Shown: positions 5,750 through 5,876 of the stretch, in pieces
How positions within the stretch are numbered: the first letter of the stretch is position 1
How the letters are laid out: each line of letters starts with the position of its first letter
From: Coriobacteriia bacterium
GTDB lineage: Bacteria > Actinomycetota > Coriobacteriia > Anaerosomatales > SLCP01
Direction: 5' to 3'
NCBI GenBank assembly: GCA_007125735.1
Contig: SLCP01000050.1
Location: 1-5,876 of the forward strand
Length of the DNA stretch: 5,876 nt
Position numbers and translations under genes: made by a program
The notes under the pieces: model-generated
Told to the model about the DNA's origin: nothing
What the model saw: only the letters and a program-made list of their open reading frames with translations
The model's database searches: none

Positions 5750-5876
5750 GCGGCTCGCCTTGCCGTGTCTCCGGCGCGGTGAACCTGCCTCGGCAGGTGG
5801 GTGCCCGCACCGTCGACTTCAAGCTTCCCCGAAGGGATACCTTTCCGCCGAGGTATGATGAGGCTCCCGATGAAAA
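5750..5876 (-). ncRNA. ssrS: 6S RNA, 3' two thirds (5' end outside window)
   Basis: 6S RNA mimics an open promoter and binds the housekeeping RNA polymerase holoenzyme. Read on the minus strand from 5876, the non-coding stretch follows the 6S order. First comes a 5' bubble strand GGGAGCCTCATCATACC (like GAGCCGAUAUUUCAUACC of E. coli 6S). A terminal stem follows, capped by TCCC-TTCG-GGGA (5826-5837). Then GGGGAAGCTTGAAGTCGACG resembles the E. coli GAGAAGCCUUAAAACUGCGACG. Then CACCCACCT - hairpin - AGGTTCACCG is the 3' bubble strand with its internal hairpin (E. coli CAUUCACCUUGAACC...GGUUCAAGGGUUACAG). An outer pairing ACC (5851-5853) with GGT near 5808 can close the terminal stem. The 5' closing-stem strand, roughly 40-60 nt, must lie beyond the edge, so the closing stem cannot be tested and the 3' end (about 5750) is approximate. 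The position ahead of rarA matches 6S-1 near rarA in Bacillus. The E. coli comparison is from memory. Confidence 0.72.
5783..5798 (-). other. Hairpin in the 3' bubble strand of 6S RNA
   Basis: ACCTGCC and GGCAGGT are perfect 7-bp inverted arms separated by two bases (in RNA probably a 6-bp or 5-bp stem with a small loop). It occupies the place of the CCUUGAACC/GGUUCAAGG hairpin of E. coli 6S RNA. No T-run follows, so it is not a terminator. Confidence 0.65.

Noticed and set aside
5740..5770. Terminator between the 6S RNA and the lipoprotein gene
   Set aside because: ACGGC/GCCGT arms can pair here, but no T-run follows, so I cannot support intrinsic termination; processing or read-through is equally possible.
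5783..5798. Near-perfect 16-bp palindrome as an operator or rho-independent terminator
   Set aside because: No T-run follows on either strand, and its place and flanking ACCC/TTCACC match the internal hairpin of 6S RNA, which explains it better.
5550..5858. Plus-strand 102-codon frame crossing the 6S region
   Set aside because: It overlaps the lipoprotein antisense and the structured RNA, has no ribosome site or family resemblance, and its product is Arg/Pro-rich.

Overview
The window is high-GC, densely coding bacterial DNA. Every gene I can support lies on the minus strand, so transcription runs from the right edge to the left edge. The gene types and the high GC suggest an actinobacterium, perhaps a deep or anaerobic lineage such as Coriobacteriia/OPB41-like. 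The clues are a SigB/SigF-type sigma factor beside an RsbW-like protein, frequent GTG starts and an actinobacterial style of codon use. That placement is an inference; no rRNA or other clear marker is present.

Layout in the direction of transcription. (1) 5876 to about 5750: the 3' two thirds of what I read as 6S RNA, the RNA-polymerase-binding regulatory RNA, cut by the window edge. (2) 5721-5122: a lipoprotein with a thioredoxin-like fold but no CxxC. (3) 5117-3789: RarA/MgsA, an AAA+ replication-recombination ATPase, starting 4 nt after the lipoprotein stop. (4) 3728-3369: a small protein with one membrane segment and a coiled coil, DUF948-like. (5) 3330-2926: an RsbW/SpoIIAB-like anti-sigma protein whose ATP-binding motifs look destroyed. 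(6) 2939-2157: a SigB/SigF-type sigma-70 factor overlapping (5) by 14 nt. (7) 2148-925: an AI-2E/PerM-family membrane protein. (8) 928-1: the N-terminal 309 codons of alanyl-tRNA synthetase, coupled to (7) by a 4-nt GTGA overlap.

The backbone 6S RNA - rarA - AI-2E family protein - alaS resembles the arrangement I recall from Firmicutes (bsrA/6S-1, yrvM, rarA, ... yrrI, alaS in Bacillus subtilis). That supports the 6S call. The lipoprotein, the DUF948-like protein and the sigma/anti-sigma pair sit inside this backbone. Spacing is tight throughout (overlaps, 4, 8, 38 and 60 nt), so much of it is probably one operon. A weak extended -10 element in the 60-nt gap after rarA may give a second start of transcription.

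The two most interesting points are the unlabelled 6S RNA at the right edge and the anti-sigma protein. The latter keeps the overall GHKL layout but lacks the N-box Asn, the DxGxG Asp and the glycine-rich G2 box needed for ATP binding. A classical RsbW kinase/partner-switch cycle therefore seems unlikely for this pair. I see no tRNA, rRNA, CRISPR array, insertion sequence or convincing rho-independent terminator.
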